DNA from: Phlegmacium glaucopus
Lineage: Eukaryota > Basidiomycota > Agaricomycetes > Agaricales > Cortinariaceae
Length of the DNA: 50,856 bases
NCBI GenBank assembly: GCA_015039465.1
Contig: MU130365.1
Span: forward strand, 6,016-56,871
Direction of reading: 5' to 3'
Shown here: in pieces, positions 1 through 9,865 of the stretch
How positions within the stretch are numbered: position 1 is the first letter of the stretch
How the letters are laid out: each line of letters starts with the position of its first letter
The notes under the pieces: generated by a model
What the model saw: the letters and a program-made list of their open reading frames with translations, nothing else
The model's database searches: none
What the model was told of the DNA's origin: nothing
Translations under genes and position numbers: made by a program

Positions 1-690
1 GATAGGACCATGTTTTCTCGTCATAAATATGGGATTCCTACTCCGATACATTTTGTTATTTTTCTTTGTTTCATGCGCGACAGTTTCCTTCTTTCTATTT
101 CTCTCCTGTCGACGTTCTTCTTTTCTTGTTACCTTTTCTTTTTCCTTGTTATTTTTTTAGACATTTCACAGTTTCACGTTCTCTTTTCTTTTCTTCCGTC
201 ACATGTATCAGGTTATCGTTTTTATATAGCTGAGGTATCCGCACACCAGTTCAGTTTTTACACTTTCCAGGACTCAGTTGTGAACTTTCCACGCAACCAA
301 GGAAGTAGTTCAGTTCAGTTCAATTCATTCTTACCCCCCACTTTCATCATCTCAGTGGAATTCCAGTGAATTCCTCCCTTAAGTTCGCTTTTCTTGCCCC
401 TTACTGTCAATCTATCCCCTATCCCTCAACCGCTATAGTCTTACTGAAGACTCTTTCTTACCCATCCTCATCCTCGTCTTATACCTCATTCATCTTCCAA
501 GACCTTCATCCTCCTCCTTCTCTTCTCTATTCTTTCCCCTTACCTCTGTGTGTTACAAGTCACAGGCTAAGCCTTCCCTAAATGAATAACAGGGAGTCCT
601 TTGATCTAAAGACTGGTCCAACGCTCTCTGGTTGTCTTTGTAGTCTTCATTGCTCTTCAAGCAGTCTAGGCTATAATCACTAACAACGAT
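1..690. other. No gene recognised; pyrimidine-rich stretch
   Basis: This stretch is rich in T and C on the plus strand, with many TTCTTTT and CTTCCTC runs. Open frames here (10-369, 366-581) are made of Phe, Leu, Ser and Pro, as expected from such composition, and match no family I know. I see no splice structure, no terminal repeats and no RNA gene. It may be the edge of a gene or repeat that lies outside the window. Confidence 0.5.
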
Positions 691-1196
691 TTATACCGTG
701 CTGGTCGTTGTTCGTGTGTATTTATCCGGGTAATAAAAGTAAAAACCCCCCCAGCAAGGGGGGGTCGTTGTTGTTGTGCGTGGTGGTGGTGGTTGTGCAT
801 GGTGGTCGTCGTCGCGGTGGTTCTCCTGGTAGTGTACTAAAGTAAATAGAAATAAAAATCCCCCCCAGTGAGGGGGGGTCGTTGTTGTTGTTGTGCTGGT
901 CATCGTTCATGTGTCATCATTGTCGTTGTCCGTGTGTTGCTGTCGTCATAATATATCAATAAAAAGAAATAACCACCCCCAAGTGAGGGGGGTCGTTGAC
1001 ATTGTCGGTGGTGGTGGTAGTGCTTACCTCGTTGTCATCATTGCCCCTTGTCATTGTCGCTGCCCCTCGTCGTCGTTGCTGCCCCTCATTGTCGTCGTTG
1101 CCTCTTGTCGTCATCGTTGTTCCTTGTTGTTGTTGTTGTTCCTTGTCATCATCGCTGGTCATCGTCGCCATCTGTCTTCTCATCCTTTGTCTGAGT
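691..1196. repeat. GTT/GTC-rich low-complexity block with three GC-clamped hairpins
   Basis: The block consists of GTTGTTGTC-like triplets with three short hairpins at about 746-764, 860-878 and 976-992. Each hairpin is a run of five to seven C, a loop AGCAA or AGTGA, then a run of five to seven G. An A-rich stretch (aataaaa) precedes each and GTCGTTG follows. The same hairpin family reappears at 1581-1601 and at 48.8-49.6 kb. Frames translate into Thr/Ser or Val/Leu homopolymers and are not genes. Confidence 0.75.
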
Positions 1197-1204
1197 GGTA
1201 GTTG

Positions 1205-2519
1205 CTGAACTTTACACTCCCCCACGTCTTCCTCCAGGAATCCGCACGGACTGCCCGGATTCCTCCAGGAATCCAGGAGGAATCCAGGAATCCAGGAGGA
1301 ATCCAGGAATCCAGGAGGAATCCAGGAATCCAGGAGGAATCCAGGAATCCAGGAGGAATCCAGGAATTCCTGGTTAATGAGAATATTCCTGGAGGATTCC
1401 TGGTGGATTCCTAGTAAATTCCTGGGATTCCTGGTTAATTCCTGGTTAATTCCTGGTGGATTCCAGATGAATTCCAGGTGAATTCCCAGGACTATTATTT
1501 CTACACCATCATTTCAATCAAATTTTCTTAGTTTTTTTTGTCACACACATATTAATTTCTTTAATTTAATACTAACAACTCTACCCCTTAGTGAGGGGTA
1601 GCTATTATCATTTATAATTACTTATACATTGTTTAATCCTGAACTTTACACTCCCCCATATCTTCCTGCAGGAATCCAGGAATTCCTGATAAATGAGATA
1701 ATTCCTAGTGGATTCCTAGTAAATTCTTGGTGGATTCCTAGTATTCCTGTACTACCATTAAATATTATTTAAAGGTAAAATAGCAATACATAAGTTAATT
1801 GTGATCCATACATATATAGGTTAACATCTATTAAAGGTGGCAATGCCTTACTGCCATTTGAATGTTGAACTTTGTTCAAGCTGTGAGGTGTGACACATCT
1901 CAACAGCACTTTCTTTACAACCACAACTGTCACCAACCAGGAATCCACCAGGAATCACCAGGAATACTAGGAATCCACCCAGAATTTACTAGAAATCCAC
2001 CAGGAATAATCTCATTTGTCAGGAATTCCTGGATTCCTCCTGGATTCCTCCAGGATTCTGATGTGTCACATGTGGTCACTGTGTCACATGTGGTCACATG
2101 TGGTCACATGATCAAACCTTGCAGCCTGAACAAAATTCAAAACTCAAATGGCAGCAAGGCATTGCCACCTTTAATATATGTTAACCTATATATGTATGAA
2201 TTACAACTAACTTATGTATTTATATTATACCTTTAAATATTAATAATAAATACTATTTAATGGTAGTACCAGGAATTCCAAGGATTCCTGGTGGATTCCT
2301 GGTGGATTAGTTCCTAGGAATTCCCGGATTCCTGGTGGATTCCTGGTACTCAAGGAAATTTATACCTGGATTAGGAAGAGCAAGGAATTGTCAATTTCAG
2401 GGGAAATCAGAGGAAATTGGCTGGTAGCAAATTCCTCCTGGAATCCTGGTATTCCTACCAGGAATGGCAGGAATCCTCCAGGAATCCTCCAGGAAGACGT
2501 GGGGGAGTGTAAAGACCTC
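1205..2519. mobile_element. Non-autonomous fold-back DNA transposon with 8-bp target duplication
   Basis: The left end CTGAACTTTACACTCCCCCA and the right end TGGGGGAGTGTAAAGACCTC region are inverted copies, and the match continues inward through CGTCTTCCTCCAGGAATCC. The direct repeat GGTAGTTG flanks the element on both sides (1197-1204 and 2520-2527), the 8-bp duplication typical of hAT-like and Zisupton/KDZ elements. The interior holds no gene. It is made of GGAATCC/GGATTCC minisatellite blocks (about 1255-1500 and 1920-2060) and a long imperfect inverted repeat whose arms lie near 1739-1905 and 2070-2275. A second left-end copy (1639 onward) sits inside, so the element may be composite. Confidence 0.8.
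1255..1500. repeat. GGAATCCAGG minisatellite
   Basis: Tandem units of about 10 to 20 bp built on GGAATCCAGGA fill this segment. Further along the repeat flips to its complement (GGATTCCTGG, then GGTGGATTCC). It forms the subterminal part of the 1205-2519 element and recurs at 1660-1745, 1935-2060, 2260-2350 and 2750-3030. The in-frame translation (Arg-Asn-Pro-Gly repeats) is a by-product and not a protein. Confidence 0.85.
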
Positions 2520-2527
2520 GGTAGTTG

Positions 2528-3057
2528 TGAGAAGATGGAATAATGTTTGTTGATTTGTGAGAAGTGTGTCACATGTGGTCACATGACCATACCTCGCGGT
2601 TTGAACAAAATTCAAAATTTGAATGGCGGCAGGGCACTGCCACTACATATATATCAATTACAGTTAACTCATGTATATTTAAATTACTATTGACTTATAT
2701 ATGATTCTTTTAATTTTGAATAATATTTAAAAGTAAGAGTTGAGTTCATCCCTGTGGAATTCCCAGGATTCCGGGTGGATTCCAGGTGGATTCTGTGTTA
2801 GGGATTCCTAGGGAATTCCGGGAATCCCGGTATCAATTTCCTTGAGTACCAGGAATCCACCAGGAATCCTTCTGGAATCCTCCTGGATTAGGAAGAGCTA
2901 GGAATGGGGATTTCAGGGGGAATTGGCTGGTAGAAAATTCCTCCTGGAATCCTGGTATTCCTACCAGGAATGGTAGGAATCCTCCTGGAATCCTCCTGGA
3001 ATAGGTAGGAATCCGCTAGGATTCCTCCAGGAAGATGTGGGGGAGTGTAAAGACCTC
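2528..3057. mobile_element. Right half of a second copy of the fold-back element
   Basis: This segment repeats the right arm of the 1205-2519 element in diverged form: the GTCACATGTGGTCACATG block, the GAACAAAATTCAAAA block, the AT-rich arm, then GGATTCC repeats. It closes with the same terminus, GGGGGAGTGTAAAGACCTC, ending at 3057. The left half is missing. It abuts the decayed gene that follows, and the ATG at 3037 actually lies inside this terminal repeat. The element therefore probably broke into that gene's 5' part. Confidence 0.65.
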
Positions 3058-4113
3058 CTCAATCACATGGAATCAAATCTCTGCAAGGCTCTCCACTGCA
3101 ATTCAACAATAACTGAACTTGCTGTTCTGGCAATTTATGCTGAAGCTGTTTCATATCCATATATGAAGGCAATCTGTACTTCTAGTGACAAGGATCAGAA
3201 CATGCTTGACATTGGCCCTCTTCACTCCCGTGTCTATGACCATATGCAGAAAATCATTGAAAATCCTGATATTCTGATTGGCAAGGACTTGGACCCATTA
3301 GAATCATATAAAATGGCTACTCTAGATGGTGAAAAATGGCAAAACACTGCTGTTGTAAATAAGATACTAGACCTTATTCCTACACTTCCACACTTCTGTG
3401 ATCTCTTGATTGCATTCTTCAAAGGAGCAGCAGAGACATGGGAACACTTCACTTCTGAGTTTGCACCAGGTGGCCTAATTGATGAGGCAACTGCAGAGGA
3501 GAGGGAGCTTGCATGGATGCCTGCTTCAAATGATGAGAATGGGGGATTCTTAGGGTCTTTCTGACACATCATGCGGTATCAACCCCAGCTTACACTGCTT
3601 AGTCACAATGCCCTAGCAATGTTTTTCCGTAACAATACACAAGCATTCATGGCAGCAAAGTTCACTGAGGAGGAGGAGGACTATCGCTACCTACACAAGC
3701 TTGCACAGGAGGCTAATGGGGAGGAGAGGAAGCAACAAAAGGAACTTGTTGATTTCCATGACAAATGACAAGCAGATAAAACTGCACGCAAGGAGGTCTG
3801 AGAGAGAAATGCTAAGGCAACTGCAGAGTGGATTGCACAATTGGACCTTATTTTTGACAAAGAAAAAATTCCAAGCCTCAAAGGTTTGGCCCTGAAGGAC
3901 CAATTAAAGCTTTTCAAGAATGCAGGTGCCCCAAATCTAAAGCAGGGAGCACTGCCAACCAAAGTTGGTGACATCTGTAAAGCACTCATAGATGCTATTG
4001 ATCTGTATACAAAAGGCACTTGGAAGCTTGTCCCTGATGAGGATAGTGATACTGAGGACACAGATTATGAGGGGGAGGAGGAGGAGGAGGAGGATTGGGA
4101 GGACATAGAGTGA
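3037..4113 (+). pseudogene. Decayed Agaricomycete transposon-associated gene (C-terminal part)
   Basis: One reading frame runs from 3037 to the natural stop at 4111-4113 but is cut by three in-frame TGA codons at 3562-3564, 3766-3768 and 3799-3801. The product has the motif MPASNDENGG followed by the GSF, QPQLTLL and AMFFRNNTQAF blocks, then a lysine-rich stretch, a GALPTKVGDICKALIDAIDLY block and a very acidic tail ending EEDWEDIE. I recognise this as a protein found in many copies in mushroom genomes and always tied to repeats, but I know no biochemical role. From recollection of the family, each TGA stands where arginine is usual, so CGA to TGA transitions are likely. The true 5' part was lost where the fold-back element ends at 3057. 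It is not functional as it stands. Confidence 0.7.
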
Positions 4114-4165
4114 CATTAGAATTTATAAGATCTTTGTTATGGCACTGCATTTTTCCAAGACTTTT

Positions 4166-4504
4166 TCATGTATTTAGAGTTATTGTACCATTTAAATGTA
4201 TCCTATAGGCTATAATTTGTCTTCTATACAAAAAAAAATCAAGGTAAACAGTCAAGAACTCATGGAATTGCACTGTCTCAATATTTGTGACACTTGTGGC
4301 TGTGTATGTAAGCTTCTGGGTGATGACAAACTTGGGTATATTGTAGTATGAAACCATGATGGTGGAGGAAAAAGTGAAAGATTGATCGTCGAGCTTGACC
4401 AAGGTTGCCTTTCTCATGAAGGCCAAACACACATAACCAAACTGATCATGTGTTGCTTCACACCCCATTTTTACCTCTTTTCTCTTATCATGGACAGTGG
4501 ACAC
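4166..4504 (-). pseudogene. Fragment related to the unknown gene at 11970-12778
   Basis: Minus-strand translation contains DDQSFTFSSTIMVSYYNIPKFVITQKLTY, which lines up with NDQSFTLSSTIMSSYHDIPNFEEVITQKITY encoded near 12.7 kb; the DNA is also alike (ccatcatg and its surroundings). The similarity covers only about 130 bases (roughly 4310-4440) and then stops. It therefore looks like a dispersed fragment of exon 1 and upstream sequence of that family. Nothing in it suggests a function. Confidence 0.55.
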
Positions 4505-4564
4505 TGGGGAGGCACACCGCCCCTTTAGTAGTGTGATATTTTTTTGATAAATGGAAATTGCACC

Positions 4565-4640
4565 CTCTGCGAATTGAACCCAGAGCCTACTTGTGACACT
4601 CTTGTGACACTTTCGACCACTAAGCCATCCTCACTTTGGA
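4565..4640 (-). repeat. tRNA-derived SINE-like element with A and B boxes
   Basis: Read on the minus strand, TGGCTTAGTGGTCGA (4627-4613) fits an RNA polymerase III A box and GGTTCAATTCG (4580-4570) fits a B box. They are 32 bases apart, the usual distance in tRNA genes. The rest does not fold well: the T stem has a mismatch, and between the boxes there is only a repeated GTGTCACAAG instead of an anticodon arm. A run of A follows downstream (near 4545). It is best read as a SINE head or a decayed tRNA rather than a working tRNA gene. Confidence 0.5.
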
Positions 4641-4859
4641 TGTAAGTTATTTTAACATCTTTTGACGTCTTACAGTCCCCACTTATTGGCGTCCCATGAT
4701 ACTGATCACGGGCTCTTGGATATGTCACACTGCCAATTATTTAGTGTGCCAATGGAGGTTGGTACTTTCGTGACAGGCTTAGGAGGTAGTGTTTTGTACA
4801 CTTGTATACAGTGGTGTAATTAGATTTTGGCTGCAGGCCTGAATTATTGTATTGATAAG

Positions 4860-5219
4860 CAGTACTTTACCCTCCCCCACACATTCTGAGTGGGTCCGAG
4901 CAGGTCCAAGCAAGTCCGAGCAGGTCTGAGCAATCCGAGCAAATTCCAACCAAATTCCAACCAAATTCCAAGCAATCCAACCAAATTCCAACCAACTTCT
5001 GACCTCATTTAGGGTTAGGTTAAGGTTTGGTTAGAGTCTATTTAGGGTTAGGATTAAGGTTTATTTAAGAGGTTAGGGCAGTATATTGATGCTAGGTGGT
5101 TATAATGAATTTGATGTAAAATTGGTTGGAATATGGTTGGATTCTGCTTGGATTCTGCTTGGAGTTTGCTTGGACCTGCTTGGACCTGCTCGGAATGTGT
5201 GGGGGAGAGTAAAGACCTC
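4860..5219. mobile_element. 360-bp MITE with TIRs and 8-bp TSD TTGATAAG
   Basis: The ends CAGTACTTTACCCTCCCCCA and (reverse complement of the right end) GAGGTCTTTACTCTCCCCCA are inverted copies that continue into CACATTC. The direct repeat TTGATAAG flanks the element at 4852-4859 and 5220-5227. Inside are CCGAGCAGGTC and ATTCCAACCAA short repeats on the left and their complements on the right (GGACCTGCTTGG, TTGGAATATGG), so it is largely a fold-back. The terminal CTTTACNCTCCCCCACA is shared with the 1205-2519 element, so both were probably moved by the same transposase family. Confidence 0.85.
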
Positions 5220-5227
5220 TTGATAAG

Positions 5228-6095
5228 TGGAGATTAGGGAGAAATAAAAAAAATCAAACCCATATCCCCCTGTGGCAATGGAAAATAAAGATGTTGACAC
5301 ACTCAATGGGGGTCTAATGTGAGGTAGCAAGGAGAAAAGTTGTTTTAATTGTAGTTGTGAAAACCTAATTTACTGATTACATAATATGTGTCTGAGATGG
5401 TCTGTGCTTTGCCACAAAAACAGCATGATTGACATGTCTGCTCCCAAATTACATACTAGAACATACTAATATGTTACCCCTTTAGACTCTAATACCACAT
5501 TAACTTTATATCTATTTATTTCCTCCAAAACTTCATTTGCAAAGCCATTGAATGAAGGTTGGACCAATTTTCCACTTTTGAAGTGGCTGTGCAATGACTA
5601 AGCTGCTGCTTCTATTTGCAGACAGTGCACCTCCCCATAGACACACTATCCATCTATTCTGATGTGTCCAATGCTTTGTTGTGTAGTAAAGAAGCTGGCC
5701 ATAAGTCTACTCCAAGTCATTGTGCAAGAAAGTGAAGAGACTGGTTAGTTGTTGTGTACACCAATAGCCCCAACCAATCCCAAGTTTATGATTGGGACTT
5801 GTTAATTTTTTTTGGGGGGGAAGTTCTACACATAGAGACTCCAGATTATTTTCCCAGCATAATGGATGTGCTCAGGGCAAGAAAAAGTCGGTTGGTATCA
5901 CTGGGACTGTGTTCACTATCGGATAGTTATCATAACTCATGAATAATTCCTCCCATCTCTTAAAATGGCTTCCAGTTGCATCTGGTTCCATCATAACTGT
6001 TTTACCTTCATTTTTTCCTTGTTGGGCTTGGCCTCTAGTGTCTTGCTAGTGTCATGACTTTGTGATGTTAACTTCTCCAGTGGTGTTAACTTCTC
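5228..6095. other. No gene recognised
   Basis: This stretch has scattered short open frames, the longest being 5754-5942 on the plus strand (62 codons), with no family I recognise. Near the right edge GTTAACTTCTCCAGTGGT occurs twice in direct succession (6067-6084 and 6085-6102). Its second copy runs into the terminal repeat of the hAT remnant that follows. Confidence 0.5.
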
Positions 6096-8354
6096 CAGTG
6101 GTGTCGGTGGTCAGGTCGGGTCTGACCTATTTTGGGGTCAAAGAAGGTATTTTGGCCTGACTGGTCGCAAAAGATGGGAAACCGGTCTATTGTGCATCCA
6201 ATGCCAGTTGACCTTGACACATCGCTCAACAGACTTCTCCCATATGTATGTTCCTCATTTACGCTCGTATATAGGAATTCAACAGTACAAATCAACTTGA
6301 GAGGCCAACAAGAAAGTATGAACATTGAGTACGATGTGATAACTTAATAAGTGGAAGGTATTTATGTATTAATGAGTAAAAGATACACCTGTCGACGGTG
6401 CTGAGTTCGCTCCATTACCTTCAGAAATGTTCTCGTGTGCTAACAGTCCTTCCTCGAGGTTCTTCTTACCTCTGGGCCAGTAAAACTCTAAGCCTTCCTC
6501 TGGGCGAATTGTAAAGTTGAATAACTCCAAAAGACAGACTTGAGTCTTTGTGGTGGGTGGTAGACGCTGAGGACGCTGTTGTGTGTTGTGAGCAGGTGTA
6601 GTCAAAGAATCTGGGAGCAACAGGGTGGGCATAATGTAGAGTGGGAGGTCATCATCAACTTCTTCCTGGTTTGATAGTTCTGCCTGTCGGAGGAGGCCCT
6701 CTGCATAACATCGAAAATCTGTTGGATCTACATGTTCAATGGTGTCTGTCAAGGTCGACGTTAACGGCTGGTCCTCATCTGTAATTTCTTCAAACTTTTG
6801 TTTTTTCCAGTTGCGGGCAAGTCCCAGGTCACAATCTTTGCGTTTGATCTGCATTCCTACCACAGCCATCTTGTGGACCTTCTTCAGATCCAACTTATTG
6901 CGACACTTTGTATGAGTCACACCAAAGTTGCTGAAAATGTGTTTGCATCCAGCTGAGTTGGCGACAACTGAAAAGATATGGATAGCAAGTTTGACAATAG
7001 CATTCCGCCCATTATCCACATCTCTGTCGAGCCGAGACCAGATCAATTACAGATCCAGTGGGGCATCCTATTCCATAAAATTGATAAAGATCAGTTATAA
7101 GACTTTACGAGCATGAAGAAAGGCATACCTCTGCCGCAAACTTGTTTTTCATTAGTTCCAAGCCCATCCTCTGGTCAGAAAACTCGGCATGTTTCAACCA
7201 ATAATCCTTGAAAGCTGAAAGAAATATAATGTCAGCCTTCCGACGCATGACACACTCATATACACACTCTATAATTGCATGGAGTTCAACATCATTGAGT
7301 GCTGCCTTGTTGAACAATGATCCTTGAATAAATGGGTTGAGGAAAACTGTGGCGATGAAAATATCTTGGTCGGCCTTCTTCCATCGCTTCTCAAGACTTT
7401 TAATGACACCGGTGCAAAGGTCTTCGTCAAATTCAACACAGTTTGTATAGATGCAGACTAAGTTTCCAAGCATCAGGAGGACATGATCAAGGCGGGAGTG
7501 TGACACTTGGGTGACGTTGGCTGCAATGGCAAGTGGCTCGAGCATTTTTTGAATTCTGTTCATCTGACATTGGTCAGAGCTTGCATCGCAGAAAATAAGA
7601 GCCTTACTTACTTTCCAAGCCGATGCCATAGTGTTAAGTTTAAAGCAAAGGAGAAGTCACGTCGGAGTTACTCCGGAACGGACGGAACGGAACCGGAACA
7701 GTAACCCGGAAAGGACGTTGGCCTCAGCGTGTGTGCTGTGCCGCCCAGCTCCTAAGGTGTCCTGATTTCGGAACGGAAGAAGAAAGTAATAAGTCGGAAG
7801 ACCTCAGTGACTTAGAGGGAAAACAAGAGGAGGGGAACTAAGTTGATATTCGAACTAAGGGAAAACATACAAGTTCGAGTACTTTAAATATAAAGAGAAT
7901 TGCAACCGAAATATAGAATATAAATATAAGTGCTGCGTTCTGCTCCCGGGAAAGGTCCTGCATTCTTGGGTGAATAATCCATGGCTGGTGTGCTGACTGA
8001 TAGTGGGAAAGTGATGACAAAGGAATAGTGTTATGATGAAGGTGTGGTAAGGTGTTTGGAATATCGTCGGAAGAGTCGGAATGATACGGAAAAGTCTCGG
8101 AGTCGGACGTAGGAGGAGTAGGGTCGGAAACGAGGGAGAGTACTGGAACGGAGTACGGACTACCGGAAACGACTCCAACGGAGTCGGAACGGAGTAACGT
8201 GTGACGGAATGTGACGGAATGTAACACATAGCCCCTCATCCATGACCAATGCATGGATGTTCTTGGCCTTGTCCTGTAAGTCTTGCTTTGTTCCTGCACA
8301 AGTAACAAGTCTCTCTTCATTGCAAGTCCAACAGAGCTGTAGTGCCTGCTTCAA
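6096..8354 (-). pseudogene. hAT transposase remnant, interrupted by a solo LTR
   Basis: Minus-strand coding pieces at 7105-7629 and 6369-7046 give the C-terminal half of a hAT transposase. They contain LEPLAIAANVTQ, SLEKRWKKADQD, FLNPFIQGS and, at the C-terminus, ANSAGCKHIFSNFG, the hAT dimerisation region. Between them lies a probable intron (gtatgc near 7125, ag near 7062), but the following exon hits a TAA shortly after it. Upstream coding sequence continues at 8230-8354 (HALVMDEGL) beyond the solo LTR at 7632-8226; the N-terminal half is absent. At 6096 the sequence CAGTGGTGTCGGTGGTCAGG has the form of a hAT terminal repeat and marks the 3' end. The copy is dead. Confidence 0.8.
7632..8226 (+). 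mobile_element. Solo LTR with 5-bp target duplication CATAG
   Basis: The segment starts TGTTAAGTTT and ends GAATGTAACA (TG...CA with short inverted ends). CATAG occurs on both sides (7627-7631 and 8227-8231), as expected for an LTR retrotransposon insertion reduced to one LTR by recombination. The interior is rich in CGGAAC and CCGGAA motifs and has no gene. It sits inside the hAT transposase remnant, so it is younger than that element. A second copy lies at 8555-9137. Confidence 0.9.
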
Positions 8355-8419
8355 TTTCAGGTATCGGGTAATAGCAAGATAATGAGCCGTCCATCAGGTG
8401 ATAGCTGGAAGGATTAAGG

Positions 8420-8554
8420 TGTTACATTCTGTTATATGTTACTCTGGTCTGGCTCCGTCGGAGCTGTTTCCGGTAGTCCGTACTCCGTACAGTGCCTTCC
8501 CTTATATCCCGATCTACTCTTCCTATGTTCAACTCTGAGACTTCTCCCTGTCAT
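8420..8554 (-). mobile_element. Inverted terminal fragment of the same LTR
   Basis: This is the reverse complement of the last ~135 bases of the LTR copy at 8555-9137, with only scattered differences. It begins TGTTACATTC and breaks off at CTGTCAT, directly against the start of the forward copy. No target duplication could be matched around the pair, so it likely arose by rearrangement. Confidence 0.8.
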
Positions 8555-9137
8555 TGTTAAGTTTTAAAACAAAGGGAGTCACATCAGAGTTACTCCAGAA
8601 CGGACGGAACGGAACCGGAACAGTAACCCAGAAAGGACGTTGGCCTCAGCGTGTGTGCTGTGCTGCCCAGCTCCTAAGGTGTCCTGATTTCGGAACGGAA
8701 GAAGAAAGTAACAAGTCAGAAGACCTCAGTGACTTAGAGGAAAAACAAGAGGAGGAAACTAAGTTGATATTCGAACTGAGGGAAAACATACAAGTTTCGA
8801 GTACTTAAATAAATAAAGGAATAGCAACCGAAATATAAAAGATAAATATAAGTGCTGCGTTCTGCTCCCGGAAAGGTCCTACATTCTTGGGTGAATAATC
8901 CATGGTGGGTATGCTGACTGATGATGGGAAGGATGATGACAAAGAATAGTGGTAGTGGCGAAGAAGTGATAATGGGTTTGGAGTATAGACGGAAAAACCG
9001 GAATGACACGGAGAGGTCTCGGAGTTGAACATAGGAAGAGTAGTTCGGGATATAAGGGAAGGCACTGTACGGAGTACGGACTACCGGAAACAGCTCCGAC
9101 GGAGCTGGACCGGAGTAACGTAAGACGGAATGTAACA
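8555..9137 (+). mobile_element. Second LTR copy of the same family
   Basis: From TGTTAAGTTT to AATGTAACA this is a close copy of the solo LTR at 7632-8226, in the same orientation. The 328 bp between them do not encode a retrotransposon. Its flanks (GTCAT left, CAGAT right) do not match, unlike the first copy, so one border has been lost or rearranged. Confidence 0.85.
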
Positions 9138-9418
9138 CAGATCCTGTATCTGCACCTTAACTATTTATACTAAGATACATGGTCTGTGCACTATGTATGT
9201 ACTTGTTTATATAGTGATAAGAATCAGTCATGTAATACTACACTACTAAGCAGGTACCTATCCAGGTCATGACTAAGGCATAGTGACTAAGACATACAGG
9301 ACAGAGCCGAAGAGACAGTAAGGGGTGCACTTCTGTAGGAAGCTCGTGATGGGACATCACATAGTGACAGAGGGTGTTGGGTAGTGCCATAGGCCTAGGC
9401 AATAACATAGGGTTGTTG
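9138..9418. other. No gene recognised
   Basis: This is a short stretch between the LTR copy and the palindrome. It holds no convincing coding frame. A minus-strand frame (9238-9480) runs into the palindrome and matches nothing known. Confidence 0.4.
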
Positions 9419-9790
9419 TACATCAGGAAAAAATAACCTTGGCCTGGCTGGCTCTGGCTGCCCTGGCCTGCCCTGAACATCTTTGGCTAGGTTTAAAAAT
9501 CTGAAAAAAATATATAAAAAATCACAGAAATATTTATAGAACCCAATTCCAAAAAAGGTAAACAATTACATAAGACAGATGCTGAGATATTTAAGATATT
9601 AATGTTGTAATATCTTAAATATCTCAGCATCTGTCTTATGTAATTGTTTACCTTTTTTGGAATTGGGTTCTATAAATATTTCTGTGATTTTTTATATATT
9701 TTTTTCAGATTTTTAAACCTAGCCAAAGATGTTCAGGGCAGGCCAGGGCAGCCAGAGCCAGCCAGGCCAAGGTTATTTTTTCCTGATGTA
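9419..9790. repeat. Perfect palindrome: two 183-bp arms, 6-base loop (TA-flanked fold-back MITE)
   Basis: Bases 9419-9601 and 9608-9790 are exact reverse complements by eye, separated by ATGTTG. The outermost bases are TA on both sides, then CATCAGG...CCTGATG. This fits a mariner-type fold-back MITE with a TA target duplication, about 368 bp long. No coding frame crosses it usefully. It sits just 5' of the surviving part of the Plavaka transposase. Perfect identity of arms means very recent origin or gene conversion; an assembly artefact must also be considered. Confidence 0.85.
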
Positions 9791-9865
9791 GATGGATGAG
9801 ATCAGTGACAGGTAGTGTTATGCATAGACTGGGAGGCATAGGGTAGGACCAAAGGGAGGTCCCCT

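Noticed and set aside
691..1225. Several overlapping open frames on both strands
   Set aside because: They encode Thr, Ser, Val or Leu homopolymers from GTT/GTC repeats.
7632..9137. One full LTR retrotransposon with LTRs at 7632 and 8555
   Set aside because: The first LTR has its own TSD with hAT sequence continuing on both sides, so the two copies are not ends of one element.
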